Below are positions 35,639 to 46,647 of a stretch of 64,000 nt of DNA, one piece after another. Origin of the DNA: Zizania palustris (Eukaryota > Streptophyta > Magnoliopsida > Poales > Poaceae); NCBI GenBank assembly GCA_019279435.1, contig JAAALK010000286.1, positions 38,749,712 through 38,813,711 of the forward strand, in the 5' to 3' direction. The notes below the pieces were generated by a model. It saw only the letters and a program-made list of their open reading frames with translations, had not been told where the DNA came from and searched no databases. How positions within the stretch are numbered: the stretch's first letter is position 1; every line of letters begins with the position of its first letter. The position numbers were made by a program, and so were the translations under genes.

Positions 35639-37639
35639 TGTAACACCCCAAATTTTCAAAGAAATAAAAATATTATTTAATATATTTTTCTGAAATTGAT
35701 TAATTTGGAAATACGTTTAATGCCCTTCTTAGCTTATTTGAACTAGAACCTACATGAAATGACCAAACCAGAGGCTAGAAAATATTGTATATGATCCCAA
35801 GGCCAAAATATATTTTTGAGAATTTTTACAAATTTTTATCACCCTTGGAAGTAGCCCAAATATTTTAAATCAATTTCTGTGATTATTTTTATTCGGAAAA
35901 GGATTTAAACAGTAATGGGCCTTCCTCCCTCAATATCCCTCAACCGACCGGCCCAGCCCGCTCCCTTCCCGCGCCTCGGACTGACATCCGGGACCCGCTT
36001 GTCAGCGACCCCCTCTCCCTTCACGCGCGCGGTCGACCGCCCGACCCCATCAGTCAGTCTTGCCCGTTGCCTCGCCCCCGCCCGCTGACCGGTGGCCCCC
36101 GTCTGTCAGATCCGTCGTCTCCACGAGACCGCCCCCAAATCCCCCCTTGCCGGCTTACGCCTTGATGCGCCTCAGATCCGTTGCTCCCGACCTCCTCTCC
36201 CCAAATTGAGCCCGCCATTACAACGCCCGATCCCCGGCGACCGTTTCCCCTATTCAAATCCGGCCGATTCGCATCCAGGTTCGATGAATCCGTTGCAACC
36301 GAGCTCGCCGGCATTTAAAACCGTGTTTACCTTGGTCTCCCCCGATTACGCCTCCCCTGTCCCCGCCGGTACCTCTATTTAACCCCCTGGCCTCCACCGC
36401 GTTCAACCCCCACGCTCTCGTAGTCCAGAACTGAACAGAACGCCTGAGACGCTCGTTTTAGCACCACACCGCCGCCCGCACTCCAGCCGCCGTTCACCGT
36501 CGCCGGAGACCACCTCCACCATCGGAGACCTCCTCCACCATCGGAGACCGCACCCGTGTGATCCCCGACATCACCCCGGCCTCATCCACCCCTTCATCAC
36601 CAACGAACCCCGCCAGAACACCGTCGCCGACGAGGACCCAAACACCTTCGCCGCCCCCGCTCGTCACCGGCCACGCTCCGATGACTATTCTTCCCGCTAA
36701 TGGTACCCTCGTAATCCCCGTAGTGTCCCCTCTCCATTTTAGCCCTTAGGACCCCCCGCCGTCGCTCGTCATGGCCCCTGTCCCGCTCGCCGTCGCCGGA
36801 GAAGACGACCGGCACGGGTCGAGTACCCGTGCCGTGTCGGATTCAATCGCAACCGTGCGATCTGGATCTGACGGTGGCGATTAGATCCCTTGTGCGGTTT
36901 AATCGTATCCGTTAGATCTCGGCGAAGCGTTACGTTCTAATCTGAGCCGTTCGTTTATATTTAAAACCCGTGATGAATCTGGGCCATCCATCGCGTACCG
37001 GTTCGGCCTTTTAGTCTCGTGCGTCCATTTTCACTTAAGCCTCTCGCCTCGCCCCCGTGCGTTCGATGTGGATCCAACGGTCCAGGATGGGCCGGACCAC
37101 ACGCACAGTGCACGGTTTCACGGTGGATCTAGTTCACCGTGGACCCGAGGCCATTTTTGATTTAAATTAAAATCCAAAAATTGTTTTAAACTTGTAAAAT
37201 TCATATCTGGTGCATTTTAACTTCAAAAATTATCATTTCAATTCCAGAAAATTTATAAATTTATTCTCTACATGTTAATGCAATAAAAACAGTAGGTTTA
37301 TATTGGGTATTTTATTTTTGTTTAATAATATATTCAAATGCACTTTAGGATATATATTACAAAATGATTCATTTCAATTTTAGCAAAATTTATCTTTTGT
37401 CCTTTTCATGTTAGTATAATAAAACCACTAAGTTTACATTGAACCTCTTATTTTAAATTAGTTAGAAAATTTAAAATACAATGGTTTACATTATTATCTG
37501 TTTTAGAAAGAACATTATTTCATTAAAGTTCATTTTTAAATATTCATAAAATAAATTTCAGAAACTTAACCACTTTATTTTCTTTAGTTCAAACAAATCA
37601 AAACTTATGTGCTTACACTACGCCAAAACAGATGTCTTT

Positions 37640-37860
37640 CGTCGGCCAAATTAACTTCCTTCGGCTTTTGGGAAAGCCGACGGAAGTTATTTAACTTTCG
37701 CATGCCTCCAGGAGCCGACGGAAGTTAACTTAACTTCCGTCGGCTATTAACAGTGGCCGATGGAAGTTAGTGGGGATTTTTCCGTGGCCGATCGGATCCC
37801 TAACTTCTGTCGGCCAGCATTAAAGCCGATGGAAGTTATCTAAATACCACGTTTTGTCGG
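37640..37860 (+). repeat. CACTA1 5' subterminal repeats
   Basis: Repeated (A)ACTTCCGTCGGC and its inverted form GCCGACGGAAGTT, often paired as short hairpins around GGCTTTTGGGAAAGCC. These are probable TnpA binding sites. Confidence 0.8.
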
Positions 37861-37901
37861 TCACTCTTGGGTGGGTTTAGGACCTATCTTTTCCTATAGA
37901 C

Positions 37902-38304
37902 CATGGTTGTCATGGCATCGACTAGGCGACGCCTAGGCGCCGACTAGGCGTCCCGGCCGCCACTGCTTCCCCTCCCCTTGCGAGTTGCGCCGCCGCCTGC
38001 CTCTGTCCCTTGCGCCGCCGGCCGCGGGCTCTGCTTCCCCTTGCGCCACCGACCGCCCGGCCGCCTCTGCTTCCCCTCCGTTGTCTACTTCCCCCTTCCC
38101 TGCTCCCTCGCCACCGCAGCAGCAGCAGCAAGCAGGCAATGCGTGAATCTTCTGGGTCGTGCGTGTAGGGTGCGGGGAGTTGGGCCTGATCTTCTGGGCC
38201 GTGCGTGAATCCTGTTATCCTGTATGCTATGCCAATTTTTGGTCGCCTAGGCGTCCAGTCGGTTCGTTGGCGACTGGGTTCGCCGGGGCGCCGTGACAAC
38301 CATG
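37902..38304. mobile_element. hAT-like non-autonomous element, 403 bp, in the CACTA1 leader
   Basis: Terminal inverted repeats start CATGGTTGTCA and end TGACAACCATG. They are flanked by an identical 8-bp duplication CTATAGAC (37894-37901 and 38305-38312), the size typical of hAT transposons. The ends carry GCCTAGGCG-type inverted words (37921-37953, 38243-38255). The interior (about 37960-38150) is GC-rich with CGCC/CTGC runs and GCAGCAGCAGCAGCA, unlike the AT-rich CACTA around it. It encodes no transposase. It lies 69 bp upstream of the TNP2 ATG. Confidence 0.85.
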
Positions 38305-38372
38305 CTATAGACATAGGCCCGTGGTACTTATGCATGATGCATTCTTGATTGAATGAATGTTTTGCCTATAGA

Positions 38373-41300
38373 ATGGCTGAGGATGACCGACGGTGGATGT
38401 ATAGTGGTTGGATGAAAAGTGGAGCTCACACGAGGGAGTGGGTAATCAACGCTGAGAAATTTGTTGATCGTGCATTCGCTTTGACAACAAACACTGGCGC
38501 GAGGTGCCCATGCATGAAGTACAGAAATTCTCGTTGGCAAGACAAGAAGACGTTGTCATTGCATATTTGCAAATATGGTTTCGTGCCAGGTTATGAAGTT
38601 TGGTCTTTTCACGGCGAGACATGCCGTGAAAAAAACGGTATTAGTAGTGGAAGAAGAAGATGATAGCGTTGCTGACGATAGGATGGATGATATGGTTGAT
38701 GCTATACGACCGGAGTTTGAATCAAACCCCGAGGATCCTCCAACACCGGAGGTTCAAAAGTTTTTCGACATCCTTCGAGCTTCAGAAGAGCCATTGCATG
38801 AGCACACCACCATAAGCGTTCTCACTTTCGTGACTCGTATTATGGCTATTAAGTCAAAGTTTGCATTTTCAAACAATTGTTATAAGGAGCTCTTGAATCT
38901 GATCAACGATATCCTTCCTAAGAACCATAAGGTGCCGAAAGACATGTACCAGTCAAAGAAAATGCTTTCTGCTCTCGGTATGGAGTATGAGAAGATTGAT
39001 GTGTGCCGAGATAATTGTATGCTGTTCTGGAAAGAACATAGTAATGAGGTGAAATGCTTAAAATGTGGTAAACCGAGATTCGTAGAGGTCGTAAATGAAG
39101 ACGGACAGAAGGTGAGGACAGAGGTTGCTCATAAGCAACTTCGTTACATGCCTCTTACACCTCGGGTGAAACGATTGTTTCTCTCAAAGAAAACCGCTAG
39201 ACATATGCGATGGCATAAAGAAGGTGTGCGTGAGAATAATCAAGTAATGGTGCACCCATCTGATGGTGCGGCATGGAAGGCTCTAGATGATTTTGATGCA
39301 GACTTTGCTAGCGATGCAAGGAATGTTCGCATCAGGTTAGCAACTGATGGATTCACGCCTTTCAATGTAATGGCATCGTCGTACTCTTGTTGGCCTGTGT
39401 TTGCTATTCCATACAACCTTCCACCTTCATTTTGTATGAAATATGAATTTATGTTCCTGTGTCTCATTATACCCGGTCCAGAGCATCCTGGAACACGACT
39501 AAACGTGATGTTGAAGCCCTTAATTGAAGAGTTGAAACAATTGTGGAAAGGAGTTGAAGCATATGACTATGACCAGAAGCAAAAATTCAATCTTTGAGTT
39601 GCGTATCTGTGTTCGGTACACGATTTTCCGGCATACGGTATTTTTTCTGGTTGGAGTTGTCATGGAAGGTTGACATGCCCGATATGTGCGAAGGACACAG
39701 ATTGTTTCCGTCCGATCTTTGGGGGAAAGATTTGTTACTTTGATTGCCATAGATGCTTTTTGCCCTTGAATCACCCTTTTAGGTTACAGAGGAACAATTT
39801 CAAGAAGGACAATATTGTTGTAAAGGGACCACCAAGGCATTTAAATGGTAGAGAAATTGCTGATATGCTGAATGAGCTGGTCCTTAATGAAAATGAGGAT
39901 GGATTTGTAGGATTCGGAACCGAACATAATTGGACCCACATATGTGGCTTATGGGAACTGTCGTATGTCAAATCACTAATTCTGATGCACAACATTGACG
40001 TTATGCATCAGGAACGTAATGTTGGTGAAAGCATTATAAGTACATGTATGGATTTTACTGACAGGAGAAAAGATAATGTAAAGGCGAGAAGAGATTTAGC
40101 TGAGATTTGTAATCGACCAACCCTTGAGTTGACGAATAGTGGTGGCAAGCCACGTGCCCCATTTTGTTTAAAACCTAAAGAAAAAAACAAGTAATGAGGT
40201 GGTTGAAAAATTTGAAATTCCCAGATGGTTACGCCGCGGGATTTAGAAGAGTTGTGAACTTGAAGACAGGGAAATTAAATGGATTGAAAAGTCACGATTA
40301 CCACATAATAATGGAAAGACTCCTTCCTGTAATGTTTCGCGGGTACCTGAATGATGATGTGTGGAAGGCGTTAGCTGAGCTGAGCCATTTTTATAGACAA
40401 CTTTGTGCGAAATAAATTAAGAAAGATATGATGGAGATGCTAGAGAAAGAAATCCCGGTGCTTTTATGTAAACTGGAAAAAATATTCCCTCCAAGGTTCT
40501 TCAATCCAATGCAACATTTACTGGTTCATCTGCCATATGAAGCTAAGGTAGGTGGCCCTGTGCAATATAGGTGGATGTATCATATTGAAAGGTCCCTAAA
40601 GAAGCTTAGAGCGATGGTTGGTAATAAGGCCAGAGTTGAAGGTTGCATCGCAGAAGAATTTAAATTGAAAGAGATATCATACTTCAATAGTGTATACTTC
40701 GCTGAGCATCACAATGTCAACACACCTGCTACACGGTACCATATGGATGAAGACCATCCTTGTAGTGATCTCCAAATATTTGGGTGGAAGGGCATAACTG
40801 TTGGTGTCTCCACGACATATTATGTAACTCAGGAAGAACGAACATATGCCTTGCTCTACATGTACTCAAATATGGAAGAGATGGAACAATATTTCGCGTA
40901 AGTGATTCTTTTTAGTTTTATATTTTACCTCCAAATTTTATACCTGCCCGTTTGTTTACCTATTCGTTACAATATTGACAGTATGTTTGATTCGAAATAC
41001 TTGACGTCTGGTCGTCAACCAACGGAGAAGCAATTAGATAAATTGCGTCGAGAAGGAGTAAATGGTGGGCCTAGTTTCCTCACTTGGTTCAGAGAACATG
41101 TAAATCCTTACCTTTTGTGACACATATTGTTTTACTCTACTAGGTTAATTATCTTATAATCTCGTATGATTTGCAGTGCGTGCTCGCTGATAATGTACAT
41201 ATAGACTTGCGACAACTCTCTTACGGGAGTATTAGTGCCAAAAGTTACGGTCGCTATGATGTTAATGGTTTTCGCTTCCGTTCAACTATTTTTGAAGCAT

Positions 41301-41893
41301 ATCTACCTCTAGCGGCAACAACTAATACTGGAGTTGTTACAAGGGTCATTGATGGACAAGGACACGAAACTATGTATTATGGAATCATCAAAAATATAAT
41401 CGAGTACAATTTTGCTGGGAATAAGGAGATTAAAGTAGTCTTCTTCGATTGTGATTGGTTCGACCCTAAACATGGTACTCTTGAAAACCAATTTGGGATG
41501 GTTGAAGTCAAACACGCGGAACGATTATCTGGTTGCGATAATTTTGTCCTTGCTCACCAAGTTGAGCAGGTGTATTATATGTCGTACCCATGTGAAAAAC
41601 TAAGTGCTTGGTGGGTAGTCTACAAAGTGAATCATCGGGAACGTCTACACACCCCTAGTGATGGCGCTTATCAATTGGAGGTTGAAGAGGTCGATGAGGT
41701 TTACCAAGATGATGAATTGCCGACTTCGTTTAATGTAGAGTCAGAATCGTCGATAGATTCTTTTCTCGGCGATTCTAATGATGTGGCAGTTCCCGAGAAA
41801 AGGAAACACCAACATAAGAAGAAAAAAGTAACATGGAGTGCTTTGGGGAGAAAAGGACAAATTGATCCTGATTTTATGATAATTGACAAGTAA
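38373..41893 (+). pseudogene. CACTA1 TNP2 transposase (TnpD-like), three exons
   Basis: ATG at 38373 (MAEDDRRWMYSG). The transposase-associated domain has CPCMKYRNSRWQDKKTLSLH and KYGFVPGYEVW (38500-38610). The TNP2 core (38730-40190) has RLATDGFTPF and HNIDVMHQERNVGES (39990-40035). The DUF4218-like region is at 40430-40740. The DUF4216-like region is at 41177-41640 with YYGIIKNIIEYNF and QVEQVYYMSYP. Introns 40898-40981 (GC|GTAAGT...GACAG) and 41100-41176 (CAT|GTAAAT...TTGCAG) keep the frame; stop TAA at 41891. Breaks: single-base slips in A runs at 38629-38635 and 40180-40187, TGA near 39597 (CGA likely) and TAA at about 40415. Domain content is complete, so it was recently a working transposase. 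Confidence 0.88.
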
Positions 41894-41996
41894 TTGTTTT
41901 CATACATGCATATTCAATATACTTCATATTACATGTTTTTTCATATGTACAAACCTTCTTTACTAATAAATGCTTGTTTGTGCTTATTTTCAACAG
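41890..41996 (+). other. Possible intron joining the TNP2 gene to the TnpA-like gene
   Basis: A donor GACAA|GTAATT overlaps the TNP2 stop, and an acceptor TTTTCAACAG|GATG lies just before the next ATG (41998). Splicing would replace the TAA and run in frame into MSKKVRS. In maize En/Spm, tnpA and tnpD are known to arise by alternative splicing of one transcript. Confidence 0.55.
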
Positions 41997-41997
41997 G

Positions 41998-44405
41998 ATG
42001 TCGAAAAAGGTGAGGAGTGTCACGAGGAAGCTCTTCTGCTTGGGGAGTTCATCGGCGAGTACTCTGGCGAGTACTCCGACGAGTAAGGAGGGCACCATAT
42101 TCCAGGGTAGTTCCTCTTCTTCAAACAGACGTCGTCAAGAGCAGCTCCTGAGATGCATAGATCCGACATTAATTGGTCGGCCTATTGCATTTCAACTAGA
42201 TGAGGAGGTAACTTTCAGATTGTTTTTTATGCCATTTATAAACTATTACTAATTGTTTCAATACTGTTTTGTAGGAGGAAGAACACTTGGAGAGCGCGGG
42301 TCACGAGGATCATCCGGTGGGTGGGGGGCAGGAGGGGGATGTCGTAGAGTGTGCGGCACAGAGGGATGACCCAGAGGGTGTGGGGCAGAGGGATGACCCA
42401 GAGGGTGCGGGGTTGGGGGATGACCCGGAGGGTGCGGGGCTGGGGGATCTCCTGGAGGGTGTGGGTCAGGAGGAAGGGGCTGAGGTTGCCGGTGGGTCCT
42501 CGGTATCTTTCAGGACGAGCCACCTGGTTGCCCCACCAGTAGTCTCTTCCGGTGGAGCCAAGATCGAGATTACGCCTGTAGGTGACGGGTAAGTGTAATA
42601 CTCTTCTGTTGTTTTGCTTTTTTTTCAAAAAAATTCTTTCACTAAACTGACTTTATTTATTATGTATTTCTAGATCTTGGATTGACTCTCGGTTTGACGG
42701 CACTTTGAGGGTCAGGCAGGTTAACCAGATATTGGGTAACCTGTGTCGTCTGCACTACCCAGGGGTGCTGACAATGCCGACCGGTGAGCGGGTTCTATGC
42801 CAGACATGGGACCAGTACCGGTTTGCTCCTAACGGGCGCCACGGAACTGCTCAGGGGGCGGTGTCTCATGACTTCTGGGTATACATGTGTTTTTTCAATC
42901 TTCTTTTAGGCTTTTCGAGTTACAACACTTTACTAATCATTACTTTTGCAGTTACGCTTTTGCTTGCCAGAGGTCGGCAATCACCATAACCATGCCCTTC
43001 AAGTCTTCAACAACAATGCACATAAGGTGGTGAAGGACGCCATTTCGTATGCCCGCATTCAAGCGAACAATGCTTACTACAAGGAGAAGCTAGGGCAACG
43101 AATGAGCAAGGCGACGGGCTCATCGTCAATCTATTTGACTAAAGAAGAATATCGTTCGGTAAACAGTTCTAACTTTTTAAATCTTCGATTGTTGAGATTT
43201 GTTGTCATATAATACAAATAGCATCTCTGTTCAGGTGAGGATTCCGTGGTTTGCAAACCGCGAGGACGCATATTTCGAATTCTGCAAGATTTGGTCTTCA
43301 GCCGCATTTAAGAAGACTTCCGAGCAGAAAAGACAATGCCGCGGGACAGATCCGAAGCACAGATATGGTGCCGACGGACATATTCGCCACGCTAAACGCA
43401 TGGTAAGACCTCCTTCTGTCACTCTCTAGCTATAGATACATTGTAATGCGACTAACTCATTTCTAATGTACAGGAAGCGACATCTGGCAACGTGCCAAGT
43501 GACATAGAGGTGTATACCTCTGGTCACAAAGGAAGCGATCCTACACAGCCAGATGTCTTGTGTAGCCAGACAGCCACGTACCATTTGGTGAGATGTTATT
43601 AAGAGTTTACGTAATTTCATTTTTCTGCGTCTAGCTAATCGAACATGTTTTTTGCAGGCGCAGTATGGTGAACACATGGTTCGACTCCATGGAGAGGACT
43701 ATGATTGGCGGAGAGAACCTATGGACCAAATGGCCGTGTACTCCAGCGGAGGTGGCAAAAGCCATGGACGGTGAGACAGTGTTTTTATTAATGTTTTGTG
43801 TATGGTATTGTGATGGTAACTAACTCATTCAATGTTGCAGGTACTCCATGTTCAATGGAGTTATTGACTCGAGAGAGGTGAGAGCTTAGAAGTTAGCTCA
43901 ATCGTCGCAGAGCTCCGTCAGAGTTGGCTCCAGCCGTCGTCGCTCAGAAGAAACCCCGGAGATGGTTCGGATGAGGGAGGAAATGAGGCGGCGCGACGAG
44001 CACAATAGGAAACAACAAGAGTACTATACCGCCTGCTTAGCACAACAGCAGGCGATGATCCAAGTAAGCTTAGTTTAGAGTGTTGCAGTTCAAAAGTATT
44101 CAGAAATAGGTTTAGAACTAACTGATTACATTACAACATGTGTAGCAACTAGCCCAACAAAATAGTGGATTTGACATGTCCATGTTCCAACCACTACCTC
44201 CCCCGCCACCACCACTATCTCCTACATCACCTGAGGTACCTCCTAAATACTTAAGTTAGCGTTTAGAAGGGTAGTTGAGTTCGTTCTCTAATTTTGTCTA
44301 TTTCTTCAGTGTTTCTGTACGCCTGGTCAGGATGGAGCGTCCGGGGCAAATGTGGACGAAGCGGGAGGCAGCGACGGCGCCCACGACCCAAATGTGGGCG
44401 ATTAG
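41998..44405 (+). CDS. CACTA1 TnpA-like gene with Transposase_24 region, multi-exon
   Basis: ATG at 41998, stop TAG at 44403-44405. Approximate exons: 41998-42207, 42275-42590, 42674-42877, 42952-43160, 43235-43402, 43474-43587, 43658-43771, 43841-44065, 44146-44235, 44310-44405, all with GT...AG borders. The conserved part (42674-43402) has YPGVLTMPTGE, VSHDFW, LPEVGNHHNHALQVFNNNA, then VRIPWFANREDAYFEFC, resembling plant Transposase_24 (Ptta/En/Spm). Exon 2 has a 9-residue repeat (DDPEGVGQR-type, 42363-42470). The C-terminus has a coiled coil (REEMRRRDEHNRKQQEYY) and a proline run. A TAG near 43890 may be a mutation. TnpA proteins bind subterminal repeats and bring the ends together. Exon borders were placed by eye. 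Confidence 0.7.
42363..42470 (+). repeat. 27-bp tandem repeat in TnpA exon 2
   Basis: Four imperfect copies of GAGGGTGyGGGGyyrrGGGATGACCC-type units, coding for DDPEGxGxR/G nonapeptides. Confidence 0.75.
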
Positions 44406-44705
44406 TGAGTATGGATGTGTATAGTGAACCTGGATTGAATCTCGATGTGTTATGTGACGTTGTATGTGAATTTGGATGGTATATGTGAATGCGGATGTGT
44501 ATTGTGACTTTGAATGTGAATTAAGTTGTGTTATGTGATTTTGGATGTGATGTGTGAAGTTTTGGATGTGAGATGTGATTTTGGATGTTATACGGAAGTT
44601 TGAATGTGATTTTGGATGTGAAATGTGAATTTGGATGTGTATTGTGAATGTGATTGAAATTGTGGTTGGATGTGAGTGTGAGTAGGGGAACCAGGAAAAA
44701 ACAAA
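44406..44705 (+). repeat. CACTA1 3' UTR of simple GGATGTG/TGTGAAT words
   Basis: Long run of degenerate GTGAATTTGGATGTG units with no coding capacity, between the TnpA stop and the 3' subterminal repeats. Confidence 0.7.
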
Positions 44706-44709
44706 AAAA

Positions 44710-45054
44710 ATACCAGGTAACTTCCGTCGGCTTTTACCATAGCCGACGGAAGTTAGCTGGTTTCGGCCACGTGGGCAGAAAGGCTAACTTCCGTCGGCTA
44801 GGGCCAAAGCCGACGGAAGTTAGCTGCCCCTAACTTCCGTCGGCCAGGCTGGCCGACGGAAGTTAGCGCCCCTCTGCTGACGTGGCAGAGTTCGGCGCTA
44901 ACTTCCGTCGGCCACGTCAAGCTGACGGAAGTTAGCTAACTTCCGTCTCCTCGCTTCCGTCGGCCAAAGGCCGACGGAAGTTAGCTTCTTCCGTCGGGAA
45001 AGGGCTAACTTCCGTCGTCTTTGGCCGACGGAAGTTCCCTGTTTTGTTGTAGTG
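44710..45054 (+). repeat. CACTA1 3' subterminal repeats and terminus
   Basis: At least ten copies of AACTTCCGTCGGC or its inverse GCCGACGGAAGTTAGC, denser than at the 5' end, ending CCCTGTTTTGTTGTAGTG. Confidence 0.85.
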
Positions 45055-46494
45055 TTATTGTGTGATTTTGGAATGTTTATTGAGTGTTATGTTTATTATT
45101 TTTGTCGAAAAGACTACGACGCCGCCGAGGAGCCGGAATACTTTCCCGAAGTTCCCCCGTCGCCTTTCACTGAACAAGGCAAGTCACCAAACCAATCTTT
45201 TGATCATATTGAACCCATGTTTTACTAAACTATCGCTCAAACACATAGGCTATACATGCATTAGTCAAATGAAACCCTTACAATACATTTATTAGGATCC
45301 CCGACCTTGATGTGCAGCCCAAGCCATGCTATCTAGCCTAAACTCCTTGTCACCATATTATTAATACTATTAGCTAGTGTCCAATGTATTGACATGATTG
45401 CTATAGGATTAAAAATGAGTCGTAGCAACTTGGTTCTACTATATGATCCCCGTTATTCTTGTCTTTGGAATTCTGTCGGTGATGGAGTTGTGGTTGTGAG
45501 TGAATGCATGGTGGGTTCCGGGTGCAAGCTAGGGCATTGGTCGGTAGCACCCGGGGCACTATAAGGACTGATCTGCGGGATCCGTTGCAATACACTTCCG
45601 TACTAACCACAAGTCTAATGGGTAAGTCCTAACTAAGGTATGGAGTGTTCCAAACCGAGGCCATCATTTGGAGATGGGTCAAGCTGCACCTGCGGGTGGC
45701 TTGTACCAATGTGGCGCAAAAGGGGGTGTTATGTTAGCCGGGATGCGGCCCAGCGCGTCGGCGAAACCTAGAGCGGGTGGTTATCGCTTGGAGCATTTCA
45801 TGCTGAGGTTTTGGCACGAGTTCCCGTGGTATGGGTCATCTCGTTACACTTTGTTGTTTGGGATGAGTGCGTGCCTTGTGGGTACAGTAGTACACCTCTG
45901 ATCAGAGTCATAAATTTTTTCGAAAAGCCGAGCCCACGGTCAAGGGCGGTTTGCATGACATCCCACAGTTAGTTTACTTTTAAAGTGAATGTGGATAATG
46001 GTTTGGCATGTAAGGACTGTTGTGCGAGGAGGGAAAACATACTCCTCGAGTTAGTTGGTGTTATGATGTTCATGTTTAATATTCCGCATGATTAAATTTG
46101 ACTTTACTAAATGCAATAACTGAAAAATGTACTTTTCCGCACTTTTAGCCATTATCCTTCCTTTGTTATTATCTTGCATTACTATTGCATTTTCGGTGGC
46201 TTGTTGAGTACTTTTGTACTCATACTCGTTGGACACACAATTCAGAGGATGCCTACTACAAGGAGGATGGTCTGGAGTAGCGACCCAATCAAGAAAACAA
46301 TCTTGAAGAAGACGTTCGTCATGCAGCCTATTTTTATAGTTCCTTTTTATTTTACACTTGTGTAATAATGTGGTCTGCGAACCACGAATGTTTGCCCGTA
46401 TGTATGTTGTCGCATGATGAACCTCTTGTTATTATTGTTTTTCTATGGAAATTCAATAATGTTCTGATTTGTTAAATCGGGGCGTCACAAAATA

Positions 46495-46647
46495 TCACCC
46501 ATAAGTAGCATCCCATCCATATTCATATCATTATGTAAAGTAAGAAACGAACGCACCTCATAATTAAGCTTGCGGGCACGAGAGCGAGTGATTGGTCCAC
46601 GAATGATAGAGTGTTGGATGTCTTTATCATTGTTATCAATGTCCACA
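46495..46647 (-). repeat. H1 5' LTR, remaining 153 bp (U3 start)
   Basis: Continues the H1 LTR beyond the Tekay insertion. On the minus strand it starts TGTGGACATTG, like TGAGGACATCC in E. It encodes a short GPITRSRARKLNYEV stretch that in related gypsy elements belongs to the pol tail, so the U3 overlaps the end of pol. Confidence 0.65.

Larger units (their letters stand above)
37616..45054 (+). mobile_element. CACTA1: CACTA (En/Spm) transposon, 7.4 kb
   Basis: Termini are CACTACGCCAAAACAG at 37616 and, inverted, CACTACAACAAAACAG at 45054. The 3-bp duplication TTA is at 37613-37615 and 45055-45057. The empty site is visible in the other Tekay LTR. Subterminal CTTCCGTCGGC repeats lie at both ends. 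It encodes a TNP2 transposase and a TnpA-like gene on the plus strand. A hAT-like element sits in its leader. Confidence 0.95.
16459..46489 (+). mobile_element. Ty3/gypsy Tekay/Del-type chromovirus (RIRE3-like), with nested insertions
   Basis: LTRs start TGTAACACCCCAAATTTTC at 16459 and 35639, and the right one ends GGGCGTCACA at 46489. The target duplication AAATA matches at 16454-16458 and 46490-46494. The surviving pol (34096-35594) ends in a chromodomain, which places it among chromoviruses; the TGTAACACCCC start and the PPT fit Tekay/Del. Tat1 is in the left LTR, CACTA2 in pol, CACTA1 in the right LTR. The rest of the left LTR, PBS, gag, protease, RT and RNase H are not present: they should lie at the 100-N gap. 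Confidence 0.88.
35639..46489 (+). repeat. Tekay right (3') LTR, split by CACTA1
   Basis: LTR parts are 35639-37615 and 45058-46489 (about 3.4 kb in total). The left part matches 16459-18130. The junctions with CACTA1 carry TTA on both sides, and the left LTR shows the empty site. It ends GGGGCGTCACA, the complement-like partner of the TGTAACACCCC start. It contains a short local duplication (CCACCATCGGAGACC, 36512-36550) absent from the left copy. The open frames at 36092-36749 are the same Pro/Ser-rich noise seen in the left LTR. Confidence 0.88.
1849..46647 (-). mobile_element. H1: minus-strand Ty3/gypsy element, shredded by later insertions
   Basis: Pieces that belong together: gag 1849-2977 and 14488-14736, leader 14737-15735, 5' LTR 15736-16458 and 46495-46647. 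When the copia (2983-14487, one GTGGA copy) and the 82-bp CACTA piece (with one TAG copy) are left out, the gag frame runs through both sites without a shift. Removing the Tekay element (16459-46489 with one AAATA copy) gives an LTR of about 876 bp, close to the 879 bp inferred for the related element E. Protease and pol should lie left of the window, beyond the copia that ends at 1848. Its right end abuts a Tat gag remnant at 46648; the matching left duplication cannot be seen. Confidence 0.8.

Noticed and set aside
37933..38335. Possible host gene exon in the GC-rich block
   Set aside because: It lies wholly inside the 403-bp hAT-like element with its TSD; at most a captured fragment, no intact frame with a domain.
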